A DNA stretch of 64,000 nucleotides from Dickeya fangzhongdai (GCF_002812485.1 NZ_CP025003.1:4402001-4466000); one strand, 5' to 3'; positions 27,701 to 36,552 are shown, counted from the first letter of the stretch. Translations and numbers: made by a program. The notes: a model not told the origin generated them from the letters alone.

Positions 27701-30602
27701 TACCGGCGCTGTTTAGCGAACCGTCATTGAAGGTCCAGTTCAGGGTTACGCTGGTCGGCGGATTGTCGGAACTGTTGGCATAGGTCAGGGATTGCAGCAC
27801 GGCATCGACGATGACCGAGGTCGCGTTGATGTTGAACGTCAGCGCCAGCGTACCGTTCGAATTGGTGGTGACGCTGCCCACCGTCGTGCCGTTGTACGTG
27901 AAGTTTTGTCCTTGCGTCAGCACCCCCAGCAAGCCGCTGTTGCCGAAGATATCATTACTGCTGGCTCCGCCGTTGCGGGCGATGGTAATCGACGCGCCGT
28001 TATAGTTGCCAAGTCCGGTGTTAAGCGCATCCAGCTCGGTGTCAGCGACCGTAACATCGCTGTCTATCACCACCGCGCTGCCATTTTCGGTATAGGTGGC
28101 TCCGCCGTTCAGGTTGCTGAATACCGGCGCGGTATTGGAGGTCGAGGTTATCGACGAGCTGTTGCTCGCCGTCAGGCCGCCCGAGGTAGCCCGCAGCGCC
28201 AGCGTATTGGTGCTGCCGCTGTTGGTGTACTGGATAATGAGGCCGGTGTAGGTGGCAATACCACCGGAGGGCGTCAGCGTCACCGTCGTGCCGCTGGCGT
28301 CCTGATCGCCGGAGGTGACCGACAGGCTGTTGACGGTGCCGTCAACGGTGCCGTCGTTAGGATCGGTCACCGAGAGCACGATATTGGTGGTGTAATCCTG
28401 ATCCACCATGCCATTGGCATCTACCGCCTGCACGACCGGCACCGTGCTGAAACTGGTGCTTTGCCCATTCTGAATGGTGACGGGCACCGGCTGGGTGGAA
28501 AAAACCAGCCTTGTTGCGACCACATCCGGATCAATTGACGCCGAGGCGGCGCTGACCAGGCTGCCAGATGCGGCGGTAAGCACAAAGTTGGCGTCGGCGT
28601 CGCTGGCCGAGGTGTATTTCACGCCGCTGAAGGTAGCGATACCGCTTGATGCCGCCACCGACGTGGTGCCGGTCAGCGAGCCGCTGCCATTTTCGCTCAG
28701 CGTGACGGTGCCGCTGAAATCAGTATCGATATTGCCGCGATCGTCAACGGCGATCACGACAGGCTGGGTGGTAAAGTTAATGCCGCTGACCACCGCGGTG
28801 GACGGCGACTGGCTGTAAATCAGTTTGGTTGCCGCCACATCAATGCTGGCGCCGCTGCCGTTGGTCACATTGGCCTGGCTGCTGGCAAAGGTGGAACTGC
28901 CTGACCCGGTAGTGAAGCTGCTGGCATTCACCGACAGCACCACCGTGTGGTGATCCGTAATGTCGTTACTGCCGGTGTTGTCGTTGTAATACGCCTTGAT
29001 GGTGTAAGTTTCGCTGCTGCTATTGGCAATCGACAGGCTGAGCCCGGAAAACGTGATTCTGCCGGTGCTGCTGTCGTACGTACCAACTACGTTGGTGGCA
29101 TCCGGGCCGCTGAGCAGAAACCGCATCTGGCTCAGCTCCGATGACGTCGCCGTCCCGCTGACATTGGCGTAAAAAGCGCTGACGGTAGTGGCCGAACCAT
29201 CCGACGTACCGGGGTCGGTAATGGTGAAGTCCAGCAGCGAGGCGGCGCTGGCCGCAGAGGTGGCGGTGGTGGAGAATGTCGTCGCTTCGCTGGCCGGCCC
29301 GGCAGTCACGGTCGATGTCGCATCTACCGAAGACGCGGCCCGAATATTGTTTAACACCAGGTTATCCAGGTAGTACTCGTTGGTACCCGAGGTAGTAATG
29401 GTAATTGAGGACACGCCGACAAAATTGCTGTTAAAGCCGCTGACCGTGGTATAAGACACCGCCCCGGGAAATGTCAGCACCCCGCTCTTATTGTCCCCAC
29501 TGGTCGATTTACTGGATGAAACCGTGTAGTTCATGTTCCCGACGCCATCGGCATTCAACATATCCAGTGAAGACAAGTCAAAAATATAGCCGGGAATGCT
29601 GATGGTGAAAGTCAGCGAATTTGACGAGCTGGAACCATCCGTTTGCACGTCGTATATCATGGTATTGCCATCGCTGTTTAACCCAGCCAGCACGTTACCG
29701 ACAAAATCGAAATGCAGGGTGTGCGTCCCTTCCTGCCAGGTCTGGTTATTACCGCTACCGCCGCTGGAACCGGCTTCAAAAGTAAAGGTATCCAGCACGC
29801 GGGTATATTCGCTCTGCGTAGCCGCCGTTAGCGCGATGTCGGTGTTTATCTCGCCTACTTGCGCTTCCAACACCCAGTCGCCGTTCAACGTCGCCGACCC
29901 GGTCAGATCGGTAGACGCCGCCACATCGGCCCCGGTTAGTGCGGCCAGATCGCTGATGAAAGCCTGCCCATTGGTTCCTTCCGCCACATTACAGCCATAA
30001 AGCAGAATATCGCCGGAGTCGCTCAACGCCTGGCCGATGGTCGTCAGGTCGGCGCGTCTGCTGGCAAGCATACTGTCGGTCAACGTGACGCTCCCCAGCG
30101 TCAGGCTGCCTTCGCCACCATTGCTGATGATATGGATGGCTTCATAACCGGTATGCGTTTGCGCCCATTGCGCTATCTGGCTTAATCCATCCTTGCCGGC
30201 ATCCAGCAGCACCACCTCAACCCCGTCTTTCACACCGCTGGCTAACTGCTGGTAATCCGCCACCGAGGTGTCAATAAACACCACTTCTTTATGCGTGGCG
30301 CTGCCAGCAACCGCAACGCTGCTGTCTGCCGAAGTCGTCGAATCCTGGGTATCGGTATTGTGGCTGGTCGCCTCAGTCGCTTTTTGGTCAGATTGACTGC
30401 TGTCGGCATGCGACGCGGTATCGGTTGTCGCGGTTTGCGTAGCCGTATTTTGAGTGGCGGCAGTCTGTTCAACAGTGGCAGCCACCGCGCCATCAAACAG
30501 CATTCGCGCTTCCAGCATGACCCCCAGAGGCGATTCCGCGTTGAACTCAGCGCCCTGTGAAACCTGACGACTTTTTTTACCCAGCCAATGACGCCACAAC
30601 AT
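24723..30602 (-). CDS. Giant DUF4347 repeat protein, probable secreted adhesin
   Basis: 1959 residues. The N terminus has a short basic leader and the LEARMLFDGA motif that heads many DUF4347 proteins. A Thr/Ser/Gln-rich linker follows, then a DUF4347 domain (about 105-260, with VVFIDTSVADYQQL and ILLYGCNVAEG). Next come calcium/cadherin-like and Ig-like beta repeats, including three 149-residue units and three of about 101 residues (NPSTRTFSGTPGNGDVGNLTI type). The C-terminal 230 residues are Gly/Ser/Asn-rich and end in a charged helix (LERQLRHIGDMESQRLAAIEQAL). No Sec signal and no RTX nonapeptide arrays are obvious. It is likely the main substrate of the flanking adaptor/TolC genes and acts at the cell surface in adhesion or biofilm; this is inferred from architecture. 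Confidence 0.88.
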   Translation of the reverse strand: MLWRHWLGKKSRQVSQGAEFNAESPLGVMLEARMLFDGAVAATVEQTAATQNTATQTATTDTASHADSSQSDQKATEATSHNTDTQDSTTSADSSVAVAGSATHKEVVFIDTSVADYQQLASGVKDGVEVVLLDAGKDGLSQIAQWAQTHTGYEAIHIISNGGEGSLTLGSVTLTDSMLASRRADLTTIGQALSDSGDILLYGCNVAEGTNGQAFISDLAALTGADVAASTDLTGSATLNGDWVLEAQVGEINTDIALTAATQSEYTRVLDTFTFEAGSSGGSGNNQTWQEGTHTLHFDFVGNVLAGLNSDGNTMIYDVQTDGSSSSNSLTFTISIPGYIFDLSSLDMLNADGVGNMNYTVSSSKSTSGDNKSGVLTFPGAVSYTTVSGFNSNFVGVSSITITTSGTNEYYLDNLVLNNIRAASSVDATSTVTAGPASEATTFSTTATSAASAASLLDFTITDPGTSDGSATTVSAFYANVSGTATSSELSQMRFLLSGPDATNVVGTYDSSTGRITFSGLSLSIANSSSETYTIKAYYNDNTGSNDITDHHTVVLSVNASSFTTGSGSSTFASSQANVTNGSGASIDVAATKLIYSQSPSTAVVSGINFTTQPVVIAVDDRGNIDTDFSGTVTLSENGSGSLTGTTSVAASSGIATFSGVKYTSASDADANFVLTAASGSLVSAASASIDPDVVATRLVFSTQPVPVTIQNGQSTSFSTVPVVQAVDANGMVDQDYTTNIVLSVTDPNDGTVDGTVNSLSVTSGDQDASGTTVTLTPSGGIATYTGLIIQYTNSGSTNTLALRATSGGLTASNSSSITSTSNTAPVFSNLNGGATYTENGSAVVIDSDVTVADTELDALNTGLGNYNGASITIARNGGASSNDIFGNSGLLGVLTQGQNFTYNGTTVGSVTTNSNGTLALTFNINATSVIVDAVLQSLTYANSSDNPPTSVTLNWTFNDGSLNSAGSNQAVLTITPVNDAPTLSSGATVTLTTTTEDVTSSSTAVSSLLSATGYADVDSGAVSGIALTALTGNGTWQYSTDSGSNWFSVGTVSSSSALLLSSTAQIRYVPDSANGETATFSFRAWDQTSGTATVGASKGLADTSTTGGSSAFSSNSAQASLAVSNVNDAPTLSSGATVTLTTTTEDAASSSTTVSSLLSSAGYADVDSGAVSGIALTALTGNGAWQYSTDSGSNWFSVGTVSSSSALLLSSTAQIRYMPDSANGETATFSFRAWDQTSGTATAGASKGLANTSTTGGSSAFSANSAQASLAVSNVNDAPTLSSGVTVALTPTTEDVTSAATTVSSLLGNAGYGDVDSGASSGIAITSTVGNGGWQYSTDSGANWFNVGTVSGSSALLLGSTAQIRYMPDRANGETATLGFRAWDQTSGTATAGASKGLADTSTSGGSSAFSTNSAQASLAVTSVNDAPTVGSTVSGQSATKDTVFSFTVPAGTFIDVDSSDTLTLSATQADGSPLPVWLAFNPSTRTFSGTPGNSDVGNLTIRITATDSSNASVSTTFGLTVNNSNLPPVVSLPVADQTIAQNGSFSFTVPAGTFTDPDVGDTLTLRATQADGSALPGWLAFNPSTRTFSGTPGNGDVGNLTIRVTATDSGNASVSTTFGLAVTNVNDAPVVSGSLNAQTATQNGGFSFTVPAGIFTDPDTGDTLTLSATQADGSALPGWLAFNPPTRTFSGTPGNGDVGNLTIRVTATDSGNASVSTTFGLVVTGSSVDNSNNVDNSNSVDNGDPEFRVNGTGSMPTNAAPVPMITVAPNAPITLGALFAPTPLGSLNTGVTTDNTTATSTIFQASQNTQQTGSAPVSQIAGAFGQGAVSGGANRFESSLGSFPSFNTGGALGGSSSLAGVFSGINLPSLSPMAVFSGGSWRDISVNAGNTGNEARLTTPSGGMAMEFAPGLERQLRHIGDMESQRLAAIEQALLDMGQFNSAQTDRGQSSNDRQQG
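25441..26313. repeat. Tandem 303-bp repeats inside the giant gene
   Basis: Units begin at 25441, 25744 and 26047, so the period is exactly 303 bp (101 codons). The last unit is partial. Each encodes an Ig-like module with TFSGTPGN. The high DNA identity suggests recent duplication or exchange between units. Confidence 0.85.
26314..27654. repeat. Three tandem 447-bp repeats inside the giant gene
   Basis: Units begin at 26314, 26761 and 27208 with a period of exactly 447 bp (149 codons). The units at 26761 and 27208 are nearly identical over their length. Each encodes NDAPTLSSG...WQYSTDSG.NW...RAWDQTSGTAT. Confidence 0.88.
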
Positions 30603-30709
30603 AAGGATACCTTTCAGGATGTGATTTATTTACAACACAGACCAGCCCGCGTTATGCCGAACTGGTCTGTTTTTTCAGATAATTGCCCCGCGAACCATCC
30701 TGTTAGTCA

Positions 30710-31597
30710 TCAATCAGGACGCGGTGGATACAGTCCATTGGCCATAATGCAAACAGTCAGCCCTTGCGAAGGCGACTGGGTCGCCACGTTAACCACCGGC
30801 TGCGCTACCCCTGTCACGCTTACCGCCACTGTTCCGCCAGTGACTGTCGGTATCGTTATCGGGAACGACGGAATCGTTGGCGTACCCGTTACCGTACCGC
30901 CGCTAATAGACGAGGTAATGGTGCCGCTCACCGGGCCGGTAAGCGTCTGGCTAGGCCCGATAGTAGTATCGGCAGCCGCCGTAGGATTATAAATATTAGG
31001 TGCCCCCAACGCGGGTTTGGCCAGTATCGCGCCATTGGTGGGTAGCGGCGCGCTACCGGCGACAGTCGCCCCCCCGGCAATCTTCAGCAGGCCGGAAGTC
31101 GCTGCCGTCAGGCTGTGCGTATTGGTGATGGTCTGGCCGCTTACCGTTAGCCCGGTACCGGTTTTTTCCGGCACCGTTACCGTGGTCGTAGAGGTGGTTG
31201 CGGTAAAGGCCGCGATGTGGTTATGCGCGGGTAAAGGCACGGTAACATTCACCGCCGGATTACCGATTTTCTGCCCGAGGGTGACGGTCTGTAACCCGAG
31301 CCCGGTACCCGTTCCGACTGCCGAGCGTCCACGCAAATCAGGTATCCCGAAGGTGGTTGAGCCGTTGCCGCCGAACTGGAATCCCAGCAGGGAGTACAAC
31401 GCCTGATAGCTATTGATAGGGACAGTCTGACCGTTGGCCGGAAGCCAGCCGCGCGGGCAAAAAGACATGGCAAAAGAACACACGGTGCCGGTGTAGGCTT
31501 CGTCATTACAAGCTGCCGCACTTTGGGGCAGAAAAGCGCTCACGGCAATAGCAGTAGTGATGGCTGATTTTACAAATAAACGCTGAATATGCCTCAT
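30710..31597 (-). CDS. Secreted phage-tail-collar domain protein
   Basis: 295 residues with a clear Sec signal peptide (FVKSAITTAIAVSAFLPQSAAA). The mature N terminus CNDEAYTGTVCSFAMSFCP and GWLPANGQTVPINSYQALYSLLG...GIPDLRGR match the tail-collar domain of phage fibres and of microcystin-dependent proteins (MdpB). A Thr/Val/Pro-rich repetitive region follows. The start at 31597 has AGGAGG eight bases upstream. It lies directly before the giant DUF4347 gene and after the adaptor genes on the same strand. No other phage gene is near, so it belongs to the secretion locus, probably as a cell-surface fibre or adhesin part. Confidence 0.85.
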   Translation of the reverse strand: MRHIQRLFVKSAITTAIAVSAFLPQSAAACNDEAYTGTVCSFAMSFCPRGWLPANGQTVPINSYQALYSLLGFQFGGNGSTTFGIPDLRGRSAVGTGTGLGLQTVTLGQKIGNPAVNVTVPLPAHNHIAAFTATTSTTTVTVPEKTGTGLTVSGQTITNTHSLTAATSGLLKIAGGATVAGSAPLPTNGAILAKPALGAPNIYNPTAAADTTIGPSQTLTGPVSGTITSSISGGTVTGTPTIPSFPITIPTVTGGTVAVSVTGVAQPVVNVATQSPSQGLTVCIMANGLYPPRPD

Positions 31598-31959
31598 ACA
31601 CATCCCTCCTGGAGGAATAGTTGGTTTAATAAATTAACGTTATTAATAGCCAGCATTATAATTTGGATTGAAAATCAAATAACAAGACTACGGTGACGCT
31701 GTAAAATCTGTATGACTACTCTGGAATATAGCTCAGCCAGAGAAAAATTCCCTACAAAAAAACAACACTACTTTACATTTTTCATTCAAATGAAATAAAT
31801 AGAAAAAACAATTTTTTTTGTTTTAATTAGAATAAGATAGTGTGGCCGCACCCGTTCGGAGCCATATCACAGCGAATCCTCACCTTACAACGATGACAAA
31901 CGCCTTACGGCCACAGCCAATATGACGAACATCCCCTGAAGCCTCCCGGCGTATTCGCA
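31598..31959. other. AT-rich spacer within the secretion locus
   Basis: About 360 bases without a gene between the M50-HlyD gene and the tail-collar gene. It is strongly AT-rich with long A-runs and probably carries a separate promoter for the two surface proteins. I could not pick a single promoter with confidence. Confidence 0.4.
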
Positions 31960-34068
31960 TCAGAAACCGCTTTCCCGGATCCCCAGCGCCGCCACCCGAC
32001 GCCATACCGCACCGAGGATGGATTCTTTTTCTCCTTCAAGAATGACGCTGCCCCGTAGCGGCTGTTGCGGCGGCGAAAACCGCCCGTCCTGCACCGTAAA
32101 ACGGACGCCATACTGCGCCTGCACCGGTTGGGGGTTATGGTCCCGATCCCGGCGCACGGCGATAGGGCCGTGGCGATCGGACGCCAGCATCTCTTGCTGT
32201 AGCCAGGCCACGCCGGTTGGCGCTATGTCTTTCAACTGCACCGCAATGCGGGGATAAGCCGGGTCATCCGCGATAAAATCACCGGTCATGCCCACCTGAG
32301 CCCGTTTCAGCGTGTCTTCGGGCAAATACCCTTGTACTTTTCCGCTCCCTTGCTCGACGACGCGTAACAAAGGCATGTCGGTGGTCAGCCAGCGGCCTGC
32401 GGTCATATCCCGCGCCACATCTCTGATTTGCCCTGCCTGCGGCGCCGTGATCGACAACCGCTGACGCTGCGCATCCAGTCCCCGATAACGAGCCAACGAT
32501 TCGGCCAGTTGCCTGTCAAGCACCTGGGTTTCGCTGGCGGTTTCCTGACGCCCGGCGCCCCGCTGCCGTTTTTGCTGCAACACCGCAATCTGTTGGCGTT
32601 CAATGTTGATGCGATAATCCAGATCGGACGACGTCAGTTCCAGCAACACCTCGCCGGCTTTCACCTGCTGGCCGTCCGTTACATGCAAGGCTTTAACCTG
32701 TGCGGCAATGGGCGCGTAAAGCACGCTGACGCTTTCAGCCTCCAATACCGCCGGAATACGGACGCTGCCGCGCCAGGGAAACAGCAGAAACAGCAGCACA
32801 GCCGCCAAAATCAACCCCGAACGCCACAGGCTGACAGGATGAGCAGTTTTACGCATGGACCACCAGATATGCGCTTCCTTAACCACTGGAAGCGCGATAA
32901 ACCAACCAATTTCCACCAGCATCAGGACGATGCCGACCACCTTGATAAAAAAGTGATACACCACCAGCGCAATGCCGAAAAACAGAAAGAAACGCCATAT
33001 CCACGAGGCGTATCCCCAGATCAGCAGTTTGCGTTGCATCGCGGGCGACCAGGTTTGCGGCGCCGGGCGGCCGTAGCCAAACAGCGCTTCGCGCAGCCGC
33101 CAGCGACACAGGGCATACGCGCGCTCCTGCAGGTTTTCCACCCGCCAAAAGTCGCTCAGCAGAAAGTACCCGTCAAAACGCATCAACGGGTTGAGGTTAA
33201 CCGCCAGCGTGGTTATCCAGGTTACGCTGGAAAGCATGAAAGCAGCGGTGCGTATCGGTCCGTCAGGCAGCAGCGACCACGCCAGCAGGGCGACGCATGC
33301 CAGCATCAGCTCCGCCAGAATACCGCCCGCGCTGATCAGTAGCCGGGCGTGGCGGTCCCGGAGCTTCCAGGCGTCGCTGACATCGGTATAAAACAGCGGG
33401 AACAGCACGATAAAAGCCACCCCCATGTTTTGCACCCGGCAACCGGCGCGTTTGGCCATAAAAGCATGCCCCAGTTCATGGATGAATTTGGCGCCGACCA
33501 GCGCCACACCGAAGGCGGCCGCCCCTTGCAGGCTGAACAGATGGGGAAAAGAGTGGATATAACGGACCCAGTCCCGGCTGACTAAAAATCCCCCCAGCAG
33601 CAGTATTAGCGGTAACGCGATCCGCAGAAACGGCCGGCCGTAACGTTGCAGCCAGGGCCAGCAACGGCTGAGCACCGGGTCCGGACGCCATAATGGAATC
33701 CGGAAAAACAGATACTGATGCAGCAGGGTTTTCCACAGACTGATCCGCAATGCCGCAGCCTTGATGGCATAGCCTTGCCGTTGCAGCGGGTCGCTGGCGG
33801 CAATCAGATCGTGGTTACGCAGAAACCGCAGCAGTTGTTCCAGTTCTTTATCCTGCAAGGGCAAACCGGGCTCGCGGTTGGCGGCGTCCAGCACCCATTT
33901 GGGATGGCGCAGCGACCAGTGCCGCAACAGACGGATCGCCGACGGCGCCAGTTTAAAGTAGCGCCCGGTGACCGGGTCGGCCAGCACCCACTGCGGCGCG
34001 CCGTCCAGACCGGTGGCGGACTCCACCAGTTGCAGGTCGGTTCTCAGTTCGGGCAGAAAACCACTCAT
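31960..34068 (-). CDS. M50 (site-2-type) metalloprotease fused to a HlyD-like adaptor
   Basis: 702 residues. About residues 20-90 look like a PqqD-type winged-helix domain (VLADPVTGRYFKLAPSAIRLL). Hydrophobic segments then surround the zinc site HELGH (197-201) and the second metal motif NLNPLMRFDG (291-300), as in M50 intramembrane proteases. After several more membrane helices comes a periplasmic adaptor arm: a biotinyl-lipoyl hairpin (YAPIAAQVKALHVTDGQQVKAGEVL), a coiled coil and a beta barrel. It overlaps the upstream adaptor gene by ATGA. Such fusions occur with DUF4347 and tail-collar genes elsewhere, but I know of no settled mechanism. It may process or energise secretion of the neighbouring substrates. 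Confidence 0.88.
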   Translation of the reverse strand: MSGFLPELRTDLQLVESATGLDGAPQWVLADPVTGRYFKLAPSAIRLLRHWSLRHPKWVLDAANREPGLPLQDKELEQLLRFLRNHDLIAASDPLQRQGYAIKAAALRISLWKTLLHQYLFFRIPLWRPDPVLSRCWPWLQRYGRPFLRIALPLILLLGGFLVSRDWVRYIHSFPHLFSLQGAAAFGVALVGAKFIHELGHAFMAKRAGCRVQNMGVAFIVLFPLFYTDVSDAWKLRDRHARLLISAGGILAELMLACVALLAWSLLPDGPIRTAAFMLSSVTWITTLAVNLNPLMRFDGYFLLSDFWRVENLQERAYALCRWRLREALFGYGRPAPQTWSPAMQRKLLIWGYASWIWRFFLFFGIALVVYHFFIKVVGIVLMLVEIGWFIALPVVKEAHIWWSMRKTAHPVSLWRSGLILAAVLLFLLFPWRGSVRIPAVLEAESVSVLYAPIAAQVKALHVTDGQQVKAGEVLLELTSSDLDYRINIERQQIAVLQQKRQRGAGRQETASETQVLDRQLAESLARYRGLDAQRQRLSITAPQAGQIRDVARDMTAGRWLTTDMPLLRVVEQGSGKVQGYLPEDTLKRAQVGMTGDFIADDPAYPRIAVQLKDIAPTGVAWLQQEMLASDRHGPIAVRRDRDHNPQPVQAQYGVRFTVQDGRFSPPQQPLRGSVILEGEKESILGAVWRRVAALGIRESGF

Positions 34069-35384
34069 AGACCGACCGATTGACGCAACACGGCGAGCGG
34101 CCGCCGGAACAGATACACCGCCAGCGGCACATATTCGCCGGAAACTTTAGCGGTACCGCGTAGCCCGATGCGCGGCGGCTCGCCGGTGAAACGCGCATCC
34201 AGCCGGTAAGCCAGGTTGCCCGCCGGGGTCTGTTCCGACTCGTAAGCGACGCGATCCAGCAGGGCGCCATGCGGCGTCACCGGATCGCTATCGAGAAACA
34301 GGGTGATCGGCGCATCCGGCTCCAGTCGAATGGCATCGCCGACATCCAGTTCGATGCGCAGCGATACCGATGCCGGATCGGCTAATTCCATCAATCGTTC
34401 ACCGGTACGGACCGGTTTACCGGTCCAGCGTTCGGCCTCGGCAAACACCGCGATGCCGTCGCGTTCTGCTCGAATTTCAGCGCGACTCAACAAGGCATTG
34501 GCGTAATCACGCTCGGCGCGCTTTTGCGCCACCTGTGCGGCCAGAAAATCCAGCTTCGCCTTGGAATCGGCGTCCTGAAAAGCGCGTTGCGAATTGGCGC
34601 GGTACTCCGCTTCCGCCACATTCAACGCCCGTTCGGCAACATCCGCCTGCGCTTTCAGGGTGGTATCGTCAAAGCGCACCAGCAAGTCGCCTTTGCGCAC
34701 GCTCTGGTTTGGTTGAACGGCAAACGCCTGAATCACGCCATCCAGCGGCGCGGCGACTACTCGCCCGTTGAACGGAATCACCTCTGCCGGAGCAAGCACT
34801 GACTGACGCACCGGGATGAACAGGCACCCGACGAGCAGCAGGCAGGGAATAGCCAGTTTCCACCGCCAGCGGGTGCGCCGCCAGACCGGTTGCGGCTCCA
34901 GCGCCAGCCAGGCATGACTAAACGCATGAGCCAGTTGTTCCGCCAGCAATTGCTCGGCGCTCTGCCAGGGCTGCTCGCGGGCATACCAGATGCCGCCAAA
35001 TGTGCGTCCCTGACGGTCTTGCAGCGGCGCCCACAGCACTTCGGGCGCCGACAACGCCAGCCAGTCATTACGGCTTTGTTGATCCAGCGACGCTGCGGTT
35101 ACCACCGCACACTGCTCATGCTGCTGAGCGTTCTGCAACTGCGCGCCGGCTCGCTCGATAAACGCGACAAAGGGCGCATGCGGCGCCGGCTGAGTCACGC
35201 CAGTCACCGCCCGCACCGTGCCGTTGATCACCAGCGCGGCGTGGCGAAACCCAAACAGCGTCTGGCTGTCGTTAACGATGCAATAAGCCAGCGCTTCGGT
35301 CGTGTTCGCCGAGCGCGCCTGACGTTCGATGTCCAGAAAGCGGGCGAAGATACGTTCGCCGGAAACAGGGGGCGTATTGCTCAC
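34065..35384 (-). CDS. HlyD-like adaptor with N-terminal GAF-like domain
   Basis: 439 residues. Residues 1-165 form a soluble domain with GAF-like character (LFGFRHAALVINGTVRAV...VLWAPLQDRQGRTFGGIWYAR). A single membrane helix (about 176-196) is followed by a HlyD-type adaptor: a lipoyl half-motif (VAAPLDGVIQAFAVQPNQSVRKGDLL), a coiled coil and a beta barrel. The soluble domain would face the cytoplasm, which is unusual for this family and suggests signal or substrate sensing. ATGA overlaps join it to the genes on both sides. Confidence 0.85.
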   Translation of the reverse strand: MSNTPPVSGERIFARFLDIERQARSANTTEALAYCIVNDSQTLFGFRHAALVINGTVRAVTGVTQPAPHAPFVAFIERAGAQLQNAQQHEQCAVVTAASLDQQSRNDWLALSAPEVLWAPLQDRQGRTFGGIWYAREQPWQSAEQLLAEQLAHAFSHAWLALEPQPVWRRTRWRWKLAIPCLLLVGCLFIPVRQSVLAPAEVIPFNGRVVAAPLDGVIQAFAVQPNQSVRKGDLLVRFDDTTLKAQADVAERALNVAEAEYRANSQRAFQDADSKAKLDFLAAQVAQKRAERDYANALLSRAEIRAERDGIAVFAEAERWTGKPVRTGERLMELADPASVSLRIELDVGDAIRLEPDAPITLFLDSDPVTPHGALLDRVAYESEQTPAGNLAYRLDARFTGEPPRIGLRGTAKVSGEYVPLAVYLFRRPLAVLRQSVGL

Positions 35385-36187
35385 GGTTTCTCCGGAAAAT
35401 GTGCTGTGCCACTCATTCCTGCCATCAACGCAGTGTCTTTGGTTTCGATGACGCCGGTCAGGCTGAGAGTCTGGCTGCTTTCATCAATACGCGCCCCCAG
35501 TCTGGATACGCTGGCCTGCAGCGGCGTGCCGGTTTCATCGGGCGTAAACGTAAAGGTCAGCCCGGGTTTCAACATCGACAGCCAGCGGGACGGCACCAGC
35601 AGATTAATCTCCAGATGGCGGTTGTTGACGATATCCAGCACCGGCGCGCCCGGCGCGACGCTTTCATAAGCCTGAGCGCGCCGCTTAACCACCTGACCGT
35701 CGAACGGCGCCAGAATACGGCAACGATTAACCTGAATCTGGTAAACCTGGCTTTCCGCCTGCGATTGCGCCAGACGCGCGGCGGACAAGGATACCGCGTG
35801 CTTTCCCACCGACTTCAGTTGCGCCAGTTGCTGGTTCTGGCTCAGTTCCGCTTCCGCCGCGCGCATCGCCGCCTGAGACGCCGCCAACTGCGCCTGATAG
35901 ATGGCACAGTCAAAACGCGCCAGCAGGTCGCCTTTTTTGAATGACTCCCCTTCCCTGAACGGCATTTCCACAATGCGCCCGGCCAGATCGCTGGAAATCG
36001 TCGCCTGATCCACCGCCACCAGCATCCCACGCGCCTGATTGTCTGCCGTCGCAAGCGGCTGACCCGCGCTAGTGGGAAGCGGGGAAAGTTCGGGAGCGCT
36101 GGCCTGGCTCGCTCCACTGAATCCCGCAGTACAGAAAACCAACACCTTCAACGCATCACAAAACATGAATTTGCTGAAATTATTCAC
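35381..36187 (-). CDS. Periplasmic adaptor subunit (HlyD/RND type)
   Basis: 268 residues with an N-terminal signal sequence (ALKVLVFCTAGFSGASQASA). It then has a lipoyl-like half (ISSDLAGRIVEMPFREGESFKKGDLLARFD), a helical hairpin (AELSQNQQLAQLKSVGKHAVS) and a second lipoyl half (ILAPFDGQVVKRRAQAYESV). This is a minimal membrane-fusion protein without a transmembrane anchor. It is the first gene of the adaptor operon. Confidence 0.85.
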   Translation of the reverse strand: MNNFSKFMFCDALKVLVFCTAGFSGASQASAPELSPLPTSAGQPLATADNQARGMLVAVDQATISSDLAGRIVEMPFREGESFKKGDLLARFDCAIYQAQLAASQAAMRAAEAELSQNQQLAQLKSVGKHAVSLSAARLAQSQAESQVYQIQVNRCRILAPFDGQVVKRRAQAYESVAPGAPVLDIVNNRHLEINLLVPSRWLSMLKPGLTFTFTPDETGTPLQASVSRLGARIDESSQTLSLTGVIETKDTALMAGMSGTAHFPEKP

Positions 36188-36410
36188 ACCAGCCTGCCTT
36201 AATCTCGTTGTAGCATAAATTTAATTATTAACAGGTTATCGGCTCTGAATCGCTGAGCCACAGAAATATATCCGCCGTCCGTCCATCAGACGCGAATCAA
36301 ATCAGTCATCAGGGCAAACAAAACGACCGAGGGCACATTGAACGCCATCGGTCGCGGTTCTGTCGATTATTTCCGTCACACGTTTATGACGCGGGTATCA
36401 CGGCATATAT

Positions 36411-36500
36411 CCATCATACTTCAAGTTACCGCTGCGTTGGCTGCCCTCGCTCACCCCAGTCACCGACTAATGAAGGTATCGCTCCACGGCGCTCACACAC
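36411..36500. repeat. ERIC (IRU) repeat, variant or truncated
   Basis: CATACTTCAAGTTACCGCTG, then CGTTGGCTG and CGCTCACCCCAGTCAC, match the conserved left and core parts of the enterobacterial ERIC element, followed by a diverged centre. Its right end fades near 36500. Confidence 0.8.
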
Positions 36501-36552
36501 GTTAGCGTGTAAAAAAAATTAGTGATAAAGCAATCAGGCCGCCTCCTCTTTT

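Noticed and set aside
30710..31597. Prophage remnant indicated by the tail-collar domain
   Set aside because: The protein has a Sec signal peptide and sits in a secretion operon; no other phage gene is nearby.
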